NCBI GenBank assembly: GCA_043736395.1
Contig: JAYTCQ010000306.1
Span: forward strand, 1-21,276
Source: JAFDVL01 sp043736395
Lineage (GTDB): Bacteria > Acidobacteriota > Blastocatellia > RBC074
Length of the DNA: 21,276 bases
Direction: 5' to 3'
Shown here: positions 6,737 to 14,467 of the stretch, one piece after another
Layout: each line of letters starts with the position of its first letter
Position numbering within the stretch: position 1 is the first letter of the stretch
Position numbers and translations under genes: made by a program
Notes under the pieces: generated by a model
Told to the model about the DNA's origin: nothing
Databases searched by the model: none
What the model saw: only the letters and a program-made list of their open reading frames with translations

Positions 6737-6893
6737 ACTGGGAGCGCCAGCATCCTGCTGGCTGCGCGAGCGCGTGCAACGCCGCTCGCGCAAGCGTGGC
6801 GAGGAGGTTTCTTCATCTTTAGTCTACTTGCTCGCCACTGCGTTTGCATCTCTTCGCTGGCAAACGGGGCAAGCGAGACGCTCGCGCTCCAGT
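6737..6893. repeat. Multi-hairpin element with inverted ends (MITE/BIME-like)
   Basis: The ends 6737-6762 and 6868-6893 are imperfect inverted copies (about 20 of 25 positions with one gap; both begin ACTGG when read inward). Inside are further hairpins: GCCAGCA/TGCTGGC (6746-6762, 3-base loop), GCGCGAGCG/CGCTCGCGC (6764-6772 with 6783-6791, perfect) and CGTTTGC/GCAAACG (6841-6847 with 6860-6866). It starts at the first base after the anti-sigma stop and ends at the last base of the convergent tilS gene, and could terminate both transcripts. Confidence 0.8.
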
Positions 6894-7852
6894 CACTCTA
6901 GTTTCAAAACTTTCCCGCTGCGCAAAACTTTCCATCCATCAGGTAATTCAACATAAGAATTACCTTCACCTTCTAACGCTAAAGTTTCGATAGAAACTAA
7001 ATGAACGAAGCCGATTCTGCGTAAATCACCGCGATTTTTCTTGATCCATTCACGAATGACGCGCCTGCGCAAAGCGGTTGGCAGTGCAATCAACGGCGCA
7101 ATCAGCAAAGCATTTTCACTTACTAAACCTGGAAATATTTTTTCAACTTCGGTTTGTAAATAATCATCATCCGCGCTGATTTGTTCGGCAGTTTGCACCA
7201 ATGCTTCGCCGAAAAATGGATTGTATTTGTTTAGCTCTGGAATCAACTCATGACGAATGCGATTGCGTGTGAAATCTAACGAATCATTCGAACTGTCAGT
7301 GCGAAATTCAAGGTTGTAATGTTCGCAGTGCGCCAAAATTTCAACGCGGGAAATGTTCAGCATCGGACGTAACAATTTAATTTCTTCCGATAAATTTCGA
7401 TCCTGATGAATGCCGTGCAATCCAGCGGCTCCGGTTCCGCGCAGCAAGCGCATCAGCAAAGTTTCAATTTGATCGTCGCGGGAATGTCCGGTGAAAATAA
7501 ATTTTGCCTGCGAAGTCTGCGCTGCTTTCAACAAAAAATCGTAGCGAATTTGTCGCGCCACAGCCTCAATATTTTTGCCTTCCGCAGCAACTGAAATATC
7601 TTTGCGTTCAATGATTGTTTTAATTTCTAAAGCTCGTGTGAGACTACAAACAAAGGCTTCGTCTGCGTTTGACTCTTCGGCGCGTAGTTGATGATTTAAA
7701 TGCGCGGCGCACAAATTTCCTTTCCAGCGTGCGAGCGCGTCCAACAATGCGGTAGAATCAGCACCGCCAGAAACGGCGACTAAAATCCGGTCGCTTTTCT
7801 GTACGCCCAGCTTGCGCATTTCTGTGCGGAGTTGTTTTTCGAACTTAGTCAT
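6893..7852 (-). CDS. tilS: tRNA(Ile)-lysidine synthetase
   Basis: Converts cytidine 34 of the CAU-anticodon isoleucine tRNA to lysidine using ATP and lysine, so that it reads AUA. The PP-loop motif SGGADS is at residues 28-33 (ILVAVSGGADSTALLDAL). Further TilS signatures are NHQLRAEES, IFTGHSRDDQIETLLMRLLRGTGAAGLHGI, RPML and FTRNRIRHELIP. At 319 residues it is the short form and lacks most of the C-terminal domains of the ~430-residue E. coli enzyme. The ATG at 7852 is only 17 bases from the divergent ATG at 7870, and no Shine-Dalgarno is visible for tilS, so its promoter must lie inside the neighbouring gene. Confidence 0.93.
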   Translation of the reverse strand: MTKFEKQLRTEMRKLGVQKSDRILVAVSGGADSTALLDALARWKGNLCAAHLNHQLRAEESNADEAFVCSLTRALEIKTIIERKDISVAAEGKNIEAVARQIRYDFLLKAAQTSQAKFIFTGHSRDDQIETLLMRLLRGTGAAGLHGIHQDRNLSEEIKLLRPMLNISRVEILAHCEHYNLEFRTDSSNDSLDFTRNRIRHELIPELNKYNPFFGEALVQTAEQISADDDYLQTEVEKIFPGLVSENALLIAPLIALPTALRRRVIREWIKKNRGDLRRIGFVHLVSIETLALEGEGNSYVELPDGWKVLRSGKVLKLE

Positions 7853-7855
7853 TTC

Positions 7856-7861
7856 GAGGAG
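7856..7861 (+). promoter_or_regulatory. Ribosome binding site fixing the start at 7870
   Basis: GAGGAG lies 8 bases before ATG 7870. It supports that ATG over the TTG at 7867. Confidence 0.7.
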
Positions 7862-7869
7862 CTTGTTTG

Positions 7870-9807
7870 ATGAAATCCCTCACCCTGTTTTTATTGCTGC
7901 TGATCGTCACGCCGTCAATGGCGCAGACCAAACTAAAACGTACCGTACCCGCAAAATCAAATGCATTGCGTTCATTGAATACCATTACTGCGCAATCCGA
8001 TTTTGATAAATTGGCGCGCATTTATTATCAAGGCAGGTTTTACGCGCTGCCGCATTTGATGTTCGTGATTGATCGCGCCAACAAAAATAAAGTGTACTAC
8101 GTCAATTCCAAGTTGTATTCCTTTCACAAAGATTTCGTGAACGCGAATTACCTTTCTCTCGAGCGCGGCAACGAATTTTTTCGTCACAACTATCTCGAAG
8201 CTGAACGCCGCTTTGTATTGGGAACAGTAGCGTTTCAAACGAAGCCCGGAAAATTTACTTTTGAATTATGGGAAGGCGATCAGGCTACGGCGGAAATAAT
8301 TGCGGACGCTCACAAAAATCTTTCGACTTCATTTTTTGCGCCGATTGCCTATAAACCAAATTCCAAAGCACAGGAAAAAATAGCTGAAAAACTGGCGAAA
8401 CAGGCAATACCGATTCTCAGCACTAGCGACATTGGCGCAGCGCGGGATTATGTGCCGTTGCATCAGGCGCGTGCGGTTGGCGTGCTGCGCGTGGTAGACA
8501 AATTAACAGATGATACGATCATTGATCGCAACGAAATTATCATTTTTAAAGAGTCTCCGATCAATTTGACACCATTGTCGGGTGTGATTACATCAAGCTT
8601 TTCGACTCCGCTTTCGCATGTGAATTTGTTGGCGGCGGGATGGGGAATTCCGAACGCTTCGATCAAAAATGCCGATGAAACTTTTAAATCACTGATCGGG
8701 AAATTTGTATATTTTGAAACGCGTGAAGACGGATTTGTACTGCGTGCGGCGGACTTAAAAGAAACTTCTGAAGCTGGGAAAAAACTGGCGGCGCGTTCAG
8801 ATTTATTAACGCCCGTCGTTGATCTGGAATTCAAGATTTTAAGTGAAATCAAAGAGCAACGCGCGAAGAACGTCGCTCGCTTCGGAGCCAAAGCCGCCAA
8901 CCTTGGGGAATTATACGCGCCACAAAATAAACTATATTTGCGCGGCTTCACGATTCCTCCCGGCTTTAGCATTCCGTTTTTTTATTACCAACAATTTTTA
9001 GAAGAAACTAAGCTTGATCAAGCAATAGTTTCGATGCTCGGCAATGATCGCTTCAATCACGATCCGGCGTATCGCAAGCAACGTTTATCCGAAATGCGAC
9101 AAGCGATTCAGAACGGAAAGTTGAATTCTAATTTTCAGAGTTTACTTCACGCGAAAGCAAAAAAACTTTTTGGTGATTTAACGAAAACAGGCGTTTTTGC
9201 TCGAAGTTCGACCAATTCTGAAGATTTACCGAACTTTAGCGGAGCCGGACTTTACACGAGTGTCCCGAACATCAAAAGTGACGCGGCACTGGAGGAAGGC
9301 ATCAAAACTGTCTGGGCTTCGCTGTGGAATTTTGAAGCGTACGAGGCACGCGAAAGTGCCGGAATTAATCATTCCGGCGTTTATCCTTCGGTGTTGGTGC
9401 AGGAAGGGATTAATGCGGATTCTGCTGGCGTAATGATTACGACGAATCCATTTGATAAGACGGATAAGAAAGCAGTTTATATCAACGCAAAACGCGGACT
9501 TGGCATTCGTGTGGTCGAAGGGAAAAAAGTTGCTGAACAATTAATTTTCAATCCATCAAAAAAAATAACGAAAGTTCTGACGCGCTCCGGCGATGATACG
9601 ATGTTGAAATTCGACGAAAATGGTGGTGTCAAGGAAATCAAAATTGAAACAGATCGCGCTGTTTTGAGTGATGATTTAGTGCAACGATTGGCGCAGGCTG
9701 CGATCCAAATTAAAAAAGCCTTTGGCGGACGCGATCAGGACATTGAATGGCTCACCGTTGGCAAGCAGATTTACATCGTGCAATCGCGTCCGTATGTGAG
9801 AAGGTGA
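7870..9807 (+). CDS. Exported PEP-synthase/glucan-dikinase-like phosphotransferase
   Basis: A 645-residue protein with the two modules of the PEP-synthase / pyruvate phosphate dikinase family. First comes the swivelling phosphohistidine domain, with STPLSHVNLLA placing the catalytic histidine at residue 250. Then comes the ATP-grasp nucleotide domain (PPDK_N), from about residue 337 to the end: FGAKAANLGELY, GFTIPPGFSIP, RSSTNSEDLPNFSGAGLYTS, a VLVQEGINADSAGVMIT segment, and the terminal DIEW…YIVQSRP. His domain before ATP-grasp is the reverse of PpsA and matches glucan, water dikinases. No PEP/pyruvate barrel is present. The N-terminus (MKSLTLFLLLLIVTPSMAQ) is a convincing signal peptide, odd for an ATP-using enzyme. 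Residues 30-230 have no family I recognise. The substrate is unknown; the reaction is inferred from the modules. A short repeat and a lipoprotein gene follow. Confidence 0.82.
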   Translation: MKSLTLFLLLLIVTPSMAQTKLKRTVPAKSNALRSLNTITAQSDFDKLARIYYQGRFYALPHLMFVIDRANKNKVYYVNSKLYSFHKDFVNANYLSLERGNEFFRHNYLEAERRFVLGTVAFQTKPGKFTFELWEGDQATAEIIADAHKNLSTSFFAPIAYKPNSKAQEKIAEKLAKQAIPILSTSDIGAARDYVPLHQARAVGVLRVVDKLTDDTIIDRNEIIIFKESPINLTPLSGVITSSFSTPLSHVNLLAAGWGIPNASIKNADETFKSLIGKFVYFETREDGFVLRAADLKETSEAGKKLAARSDLLTPVVDLEFKILSEIKEQRAKNVARFGAKAANLGELYAPQNKLYLRGFTIPPGFSIPFFYYQQFLEETKLDQAIVSMLGNDRFNHDPAYRKQRLSEMRQAIQNGKLNSNFQSLLHAKAKKLFGDLTKTGVFARSSTNSEDLPNFSGAGLYTSVPNIKSDAALEEGIKTVWASLWNFEAYEARESAGINHSGVYPSVLVQEGINADSAGVMITTNPFDKTDKKAVYINAKRGLGIRVVEGKKVAEQLIFNPSKKITKVLTRSGDDTMLKFDENGGVKEIKIETDRAVLSDDLVQRLAQAAIQIKKAFGGRDQDIEWLTVGKQIYIVQSRPYVRR

Positions 9808-9808
9808 G

Positions 9809-9841
9809 GTAGGTGTCAGGTTTCGGGTTTGAGGTGTTAGA
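9809..9841 (+). repeat. Heptamer repeat of the TGTCAGG/TTTCGGG type
   Basis: Four consecutive heptamers, TGTCAGG, TTTCGGG, TTTGAGG and TGTTAGA, occupy 9814-9841 between the dikinase-like gene and the lipoprotein gene. The same motif recurs at 14267-14280 (GTCAGGG TGTCGGG). Confidence 0.65.
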
Positions 9842-9854
9842 AAGAATAGATTTT

Positions 9855-10355
9855 ATGCTGAGAACACAATTGATATTGCTATTTTTCTTGCTAACTTTTG
9901 CGGCTTGTCGTCAGAATCCGGTGCCTGTTGTTGTGCCAACGGAAGCGGAAAAGCAGGCGAAGTTAAAATCCTGTACGCCTGATTATCAGCCTGACAGTAA
10001 GGTTCAATTGTCGGTTTCAGAAATCTGGAGCGAAGGAAATCAGACGAAAGCGAAAGCTGTTTTTACGGCTCCCAATGAAGCGGCGGAATTTTATTTACCG
10101 CAATATTCAATGAGTCGTGGGCGATGGTTAATGAATGAAAGATGGAGAGCTTATCTTCGCGACGAGCGTTGCAGGGAGTATAAATTAGAGGACCGGACGC
10201 CAAAAATTAACAGTAAAATACCAGACAGCGGTTTGATCAAACTGAAAGCGAACGAAAAATACGAAGTAACTTTGTCATTCGCAAAATTATCTGAAGAAAC
10301 GAGCAAAGGAATATTTGTTTACGGGCAATGGGTGCTGCCGATCACAATTCGATAA
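9855..10355 (+). CDS. Small lipoprotein of unknown function
   Basis: A 166-residue protein from the ATG at 9855. A TTG/GTG-type start at 9813 would place 14 odd residues, coded by the heptamer repeat, ahead of the signal. MLRTQLILLFFLLTFAAC is a lipoprotein signal with lipobox FAAC (Cys18), so the protein is probably anchored in a membrane facing the periplasm. The mature part has a PVVVPTEAEKQAK linker and a mostly beta domain (VQLSVSEIWSEGNQTKAKAVF … KANEKYEVTLSFAKL … GIFVYGQWVLPITIR) that looks immunoglobulin-like by its strand pattern. No catalytic motif is seen. Cys54 and one further cysteine could form a disulfide. It is 47 bases after the dikinase-like gene and may be co-transcribed. 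Confidence 0.75.
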   Translation: MLRTQLILLFFLLTFAACRQNPVPVVVPTEAEKQAKLKSCTPDYQPDSKVQLSVSEIWSEGNQTKAKAVFTAPNEAAEFYLPQYSMSRGRWLMNERWRAYLRDERCREYKLEDRTPKINSKIPDSGLIKLKANEKYEVTLSFAKLSEETSKGIFVYGQWVLPITIR

Positions 10356-10356
10356 A

Positions 10357-10944
10357 TTAAGGTTTTTCTACGTCTTGGTTTTTTCGACGGGCGTAAAACC
10401 CACTGCCACAGATGCGACAGCTATATGCGCGAATTACGGTGAAGGAGAACGCAACTTTCTCCCACAGCTTACGGCGACGGCGTTCTGTATCCGTTGAACC
10501 GCAATGTGGACAAACTTGATGGGAGCGAGCTGATCGTTTAGATTTTTGTTTATCTTCGTGTTCCTTCAACGTTTCGGCGGGCATTTCCCACTTTGCTTTG
10601 ATGGTGGAAGATGATTTTGGTGTTTCTGGATTTGGTGACATTTGTGAGGTTGTGTTAGTAGTTGCTGATTGGATAGTAATCGGTTGGTTTACAACCGTTC
10701 TAATAACTGTTTCGGTAATTATTTTTGGTGCTGTATATTGAACTGAAAATCCTTGGTTTTCAGTTTCTTCTTTTTTATGTTTTTTTCGTTTACGCGTCCG
10801 TGGGCCCAGAATAGAAAATGCTCTGAACTGTAGGTTGCAATTTTCACACAAATATTCATGGATACGCATTAATCTAAGGAGTAGAGGAGCGCGCCTGTAT
10901 CCTCGATAAACTCTATCACTTTGGCAAGCTGTGCATTTGACCAT
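10357..10944 (-). CDS. Protein with two zinc ribbons joined by a linker
   Basis: About 195 residues from the ATG at 10944 (MVKCTACQSD). Other in-frame ATGs at 10956, 10989 and 11157 could extend it; only the part from 10944 looks conserved, so the start is uncertain. The N-terminal ribbon is CTAC … YLCENC (two CxxC pairs about 27 residues apart). The C-terminal ribbon is CPHC … YSCRIC with near-identical spacing, and both end in an aromatic-rich F.A/YAR stretch, suggesting duplication of one module. Between them is a basic patch (TRKRKKHKKEE) and a disordered Thr/Ser/Pro/Asn-rich linker. No membrane helix or catalytic site is visible. It may bind nucleic acid or protein. It is divergent from the lasso locus, but nothing ties it to that locus. 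Its stop is 1 base from the lipoprotein stop. Confidence 0.7.
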   Translation of the reverse strand: MVKCTACQSDRVYRGYRRAPLLLRLMRIHEYLCENCNLQFRAFSILGPRTRKRKKHKKEETENQGFSVQYTAPKIITETVIRTVVNQPITIQSATTNTTSQMSPNPETPKSSSTIKAKWEMPAETLKEHEDKQKSKRSARSHQVCPHCGSTDTERRRRKLWEKVAFSFTVIRAYSCRICGSGFYARRKNQDVEKP

Positions 10945-11266
10945 ACTAAAATCCATTCCTTGTCTAAATTTTTTAGATAATTTAGACATATCCCCCAACG
11001 TGTCTTGACAGCAATAAGTAGTAGGATTTTCCAGGCACCCTGCATTCCTTGTTGCATATTCCAATGAACGTGTTTCAGTAGAGGCTAAGACTAACATTTT
11101 TTTGCATAATGCCAAAGAGCTAACTTTTAAGCTTTTAGTTTTGAGGAAATGATTCAATGGTACTTTTAGCGACGCTTGATTTTCTTGCCTGCAATAGAGT
11201 AAATAACATCGTTTAAGATGAATTCAGAGAAATGTCTTATTTAGTTAAAGTTAACTTGCGCCATTT
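10945..11266. other. Divergent intergenic region upstream of the lasso locus
   Basis: No convincing gene here. The left part (10945-11157) is open in the frame of the minus-strand zinc-ribbon gene but codes nothing recognisable. The right part must hold the promoter for the kinase gene at 11267. A short reading frame beginning at 11232 is in another frame and runs into the kinase gene; I treat it as chance. Confidence 0.5.
11176..11205 (+). promoter_or_regulatory. Candidate promoter of the lasso locus
   Basis: TTGATT (11176-11181) and TAAATA (11200-11205) are 18 bases apart, about 60 bases before the ATG at 11267. It is a fair match to a housekeeping-type promoter and the best I see in this gap, but unproven. 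Confidence 0.3.
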
Positions 11267-12208
11267 ATGGAAAATTACCAGCTCTGCGAGATGGGATTGC
11301 AAAGTAATATCCCCTTTCCCGAATTGATCCCCTCCGAGAGTCAGGTGGCTAAATATTCGTTTGAATATCTGCCCGAAACTGATTACAGCTTTCCAGATTA
11401 TGAGTGGTTTCATCATCACGAATTGCCTGACGGGCAACGTTGGATTTCGTATGCCAAAAAAGATGCGGAATATATTTTACGTTTTTATGAGATTGGTGAT
11501 TATTTTATCTCTCTCGAAGACAATCAAATTCGCTGTTATCCACAGCCAGACATTCCACTCGAAAGTATTCGCCACCTGCTGATAGATTCGGTCATTCCAA
11601 TGATGTTGAATCAGCAGGGACACGTCGTTTTACACGCTGGCGCAGTTGTTCTTGATCAAAATGTCGTTGCTTTTCTGGGCTTGAGCGGTCGCGGAAAATC
11701 TACGTTAACGGCCAGCTTTTACGCCAATGATTTTCAGGTTCTGACGGATGATTGTTTGCTGTTACGTGAAGGAGAATGCAACTTTTACGGCATTCCCAGC
11801 TATCCAGGGATTAGATTGTGGAATGAAAATCTGAATGCGCTTTTCTCTCAATCGGTCGAGGTTGCCGATGTCGCGCATTACACCGGAAAGAAAAGATTAG
11901 TGCTTCCGCCAGATTCTTTTTCGATAGATTCCGCCCGGCTTCCGTTGACTAAAATTTTTGTCATTGATGAACCCGATGAAGGAGTAAGCGAAATCAAGCT
12001 AATTAAATTGAGTGCGCGGGAAGCGTTTATGGAATTAGTCCAACACACGTTTCAATTAGATATTAAAGATCGCTCGACATTGATGAATAATTCAAATTTG
12101 TTTAGCCGCCTCGCCGAGACCGGAATGTTTTATCGATTGAGCTACCCTCGGGAGCTGGCACTGTTGCCTGAAGTGCGAGCAGCCATCATAGCCGCCGTTA
12201 AAAATTAA
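11267..12208 (+). CDS. HprK-related kinase of the lasso-peptide locus
   Basis: A 313-residue protein resembling the C-terminal kinase domain of HPr kinase/phosphorylase, as found in RiPP clusters with PqqD and asparagine-synthetase-like proteins. The P-loop is GLSGRGKST at residues 138-146, preceded by HAGAVV and followed by LTDDCLL with the paired aspartates 161-162 typical of HprK. The N-terminus (YQLCEMGLQSNIPFPELIPSE) matches the usual opening of this subfamily and supports the ATG at 11267, though no good Shine-Dalgarno is seen. Family members in lasso clusters such as paeninodin phosphorylate the C-terminal serine of the precursor. The precursor here ends in Asn and its core has no Ser, so the substrate (a core Thr, another molecule, or none) is open. 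It is the first gene of the locus, 30 bases before the transporter gene. Confidence 0.85.
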   Translation: MENYQLCEMGLQSNIPFPELIPSESQVAKYSFEYLPETDYSFPDYEWFHHHELPDGQRWISYAKKDAEYILRFYEIGDYFISLEDNQIRCYPQPDIPLESIRHLLIDSVIPMMLNQQGHVVLHAGAVVLDQNVVAFLGLSGRGKSTLTASFYANDFQVLTDDCLLLREGECNFYGIPSYPGIRLWNENLNALFSQSVEVADVAHYTGKKRLVLPPDSFSIDSARLPLTKIFVIDEPDEGVSEIKLIKLSAREAFMELVQHTFQLDIKDRSTLMNNSNLFSRLAETGMFYRLSYPRELALLPEVRAAIIAAVKN

Positions 12209-12238
12209 AAAGGGTTGATGGTACTACCAAAATTTTGA

Positions 12239-14080
12239 GTGAAAGATAATATTTTTTCTTCGGTCAAATCCAAACTCCAACGATTAAACCAGCAACTGCC
12301 TTATGTGCCGCAGGCGTGGCAATTGATCTGGGCCGCGGCTCGGCAATGGACAATTGCATGGGTCGTCATTTTGTTTGTGCAAGGATTCCTGCCGGTCGCT
12401 TCAGTGTATCTGATGCGTGATGTGGTAGATGAATTGAGTCGCGCCATCAAAAATGGAAATAGCGGATTGGATCTTAAAAAAACTTTGGGATTAGTGATTG
12501 CCCTGGCAATCGTTTTTTTGCTGAGTGAATTACTGAATAGTTTGGCGAAGTGGGTGAGAAGCGCGCAGGCTGAACGCGTTCAGGATCACATCAGTGGTTT
12601 GATTCACGCCAAAGCTGTTGCCTTGGATTTAGCATTTTTTGACCTGCCTGATTATTATGATCGCCTTTATCGGGCGCAGAACGATGCCCTGAATCGTCCC
12701 GTAGCTTTGCTCGAAAATGTGGGGAACCTGCTCCAAAGCGGATTAACTTTTATTGCGATGGCGGGAGTTTTACTCGCTTTTGGCTGGTGGATTCCGGTGA
12801 TTTTGATTGCTGGTGTTTTGCCCGCGTTGATCGTAGTTGTTCATTCGACTTTGCGAGAACACGAATGGCGACAACGCAATACTGCCGCTCATCGAAGCGC
12901 CCGATATTACGATTGGTTATTAATAGATCAGGCAGCGGCAGCAGAGCTTCGATTGTTTTCTCTAGGTGATTATTTTCGAAAAGTTTATCAAACAATCCGT
13001 GGCAGATTGCGCCATGAACACTTCATCATTTTACGCCAGCAGGCAATCGCCGAATTAATAGCCAGCGCCTTGGCTTTGACCATTACCGGTGGCGTGATGG
13101 GATGGATGGTTTTGCAGGCTGGCGCGGGATTACTTTCACTGGGAAATCTGGCTCTGTTTTATCAGGCTTTCAGTCAGGGCCAACGCCTGATGCATACGTT
13201 ACTGGGGAGCGTGGCACAAATTTATAGCAATATACTTTTCCTAGAAAATCTCTTTGAATTCCTTCACCTGAAACCACAATTAATAACGCCGGACGTACCT
13301 GTTCCAATGCCTGCAAACCTGCAAACGGGAATTACTTTTCAGCAGGTAACTTTTAAATATCCGGGCAGTGAACGATTAGCCTTACGTAACTTCAATCTTA
13401 CCATTCCAGCCGGACAGGTCGCCGCCATCGTGGGAGAAAACGGAGCGGGGAAGAGTACTTTAATCAAGTTGCTATGCCGGTTTTATGATCCTGAAGATGG
13501 GGTGATAATGGTTGATGACGTTGATTTACGAATGCTGGAACCGGAGAAACTACGTGAACAAATCACCGTACTTTTTCAGCAACCAGTGAATTACTACGGC
13601 ACGGTCGCGGATAATATCAGCCTCGGAGACTTAGCCAATCAGCCAACTGCCGAAAACATTGAAAGTGCCGCGCACGCAGCAGGTGCGGGTTCAATTATTG
13701 AACGTCTTCCTGAAAAATATGAAACGATGCTAGGTAAATGGTTTGGAGGCTCAGAGCTAAGTGGAGGTGAATGGCAACGCATTGCCTTGGCACGTGCCTT
13801 TTTGCGAAAAGCTCCAATTATTATTCTTGATGAGCCGACCAGCGCGATGGATTCCTGGGCTGAAGTCGATTGGATGGCGCGGTTTCGCTCTCTCGTCATA
13901 GACCGTACAGCTCTGATCATTACGCATCGGTTTACGACCGCCATGCAGGCAGATATTATCCACGTTATGTCCGAAGGTCGAATTGTAGAATCAGGAACGC
14001 ATCATGAATTATTAGCGCTTAATAATGGACGTTATGCACAATCTTGGCAGCAACAAACGCGTGAAACTCTTGAAACTTAG
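12239..14080 (+). CDS. ABC exporter (fused membrane and ATPase domains) of the lasso locus
   Basis: A 613-residue half-transporter that should dimerise in the inner membrane and export the mature peptide. The membrane domain (about residues 30-330) has six predicted helices, e.g. WTIAWVVILFVQGFLPVASVYL and LGLVIALAIVFLLSELLNSLA. In the ATPase domain, Walker A is GENGAGKST (about 399-407), the signature is LSGGEWQR (about 507-514), Walker B is IIILDEPTS and the H-loop is ITHRF. No N-terminal C39 peptidase domain is present, so it does not cut the leader itself. The GTG start at 12239 directly follows an in-frame TGA. An ATG at 12218 with AGGG just upstream is in the same frame but separated by that stop after six codons; it may be a tiny leader ORF or an old start. 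It closes the first half of the locus, before a 387-base gap. Confidence 0.9.
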   Translation: MKDNIFSSVKSKLQRLNQQLPYVPQAWQLIWAAARQWTIAWVVILFVQGFLPVASVYLMRDVVDELSRAIKNGNSGLDLKKTLGLVIALAIVFLLSELLNSLAKWVRSAQAERVQDHISGLIHAKAVALDLAFFDLPDYYDRLYRAQNDALNRPVALLENVGNLLQSGLTFIAMAGVLLAFGWWIPVILIAGVLPALIVVVHSTLREHEWRQRNTAAHRSARYYDWLLIDQAAAAELRLFSLGDYFRKVYQTIRGRLRHEHFIILRQQAIAELIASALALTITGGVMGWMVLQAGAGLLSLGNLALFYQAFSQGQRLMHTLLGSVAQIYSNILFLENLFEFLHLKPQLITPDVPVPMPANLQTGITFQQVTFKYPGSERLALRNFNLTIPAGQVAAIVGENGAGKSTLIKLLCRFYDPEDGVIMVDDVDLRMLEPEKLREQITVLFQQPVNYYGTVADNISLGDLANQPTAENIESAAHAAGAGSIIERLPEKYETMLGKWFGGSELSGGEWQRIALARAFLRKAPIIILDEPTSAMDSWAEVDWMARFRSLVIDRTALIITHRFTTAMQADIIHVMSEGRIVESGTHHELLALNNGRYAQSWQQQTRETLET

Positions 14081-14467
14081 CCAGACCAGATAGAGTTGTG
14101 CCACCTAAGCTAAATAAAAAATATTTTCATTGGCTCTTTTATTTTATATCTTGTTAAGGTAGTATTCATTCCGTTTTGAAAGCGGATATTTTCTATCTAA
14201 TTAAAATTAGAGTCGTTTGTTTTAAAGAGTATTAGAACAATCAATAAGTGTGTGTTAATTATTCAGGTCAGGGTGTCGGGTAGCTTTAATTTGTAATTCC
14301 GACTTACCTCAAAATCATTAACTTAATTAAACAATTGGTAATATTTTGTAAAAATTTACTTATGAACCTCATAAGTATTGCCTTACTAAATAATCACTCC
14401 ACGAAATTACTTTTGTCCAAAGCAGAAGTAGATATAAACATTTTTTAAGCTATAAGCAGGTGAACGC
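14081..14467. other. AT-rich non-coding gap inside the lasso locus
   Basis: No plausible gene on either strand: all frames are broken by stops and the stretch is clearly more AT-rich than its flanks. It contains a heptamer repeat (GTCAGGG TGTCGGG, 14267-14280) and an 8-bp inverted repeat at 14357-14377. It probably carries a promoter for the B1/synthetase/precursor genes. This is where many related loci would place a B2 leader peptidase gene, and a ~140-codon gene would not fit. Confidence 0.7.
14357..14377. promoter_or_regulatory. Inverted repeat, possible operator
   Basis: TACTTATG and CATAAGTA are perfect inverted 8-base arms around a 5-base spacer, 91 bases before the PqqD-like start. 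No T-run follows. The size and position suit a dimeric repressor site, but a chance AT-rich palindrome is possible. Confidence 0.4.

Noticed and set aside
14081..14467. Possible small RNA or riboswitch in the AT-rich gap.
   Set aside because: No recognisable aptamer core, and no strong stem followed by a T-run. Only the 8-bp inverted repeat and a short heptamer repeat stand out.
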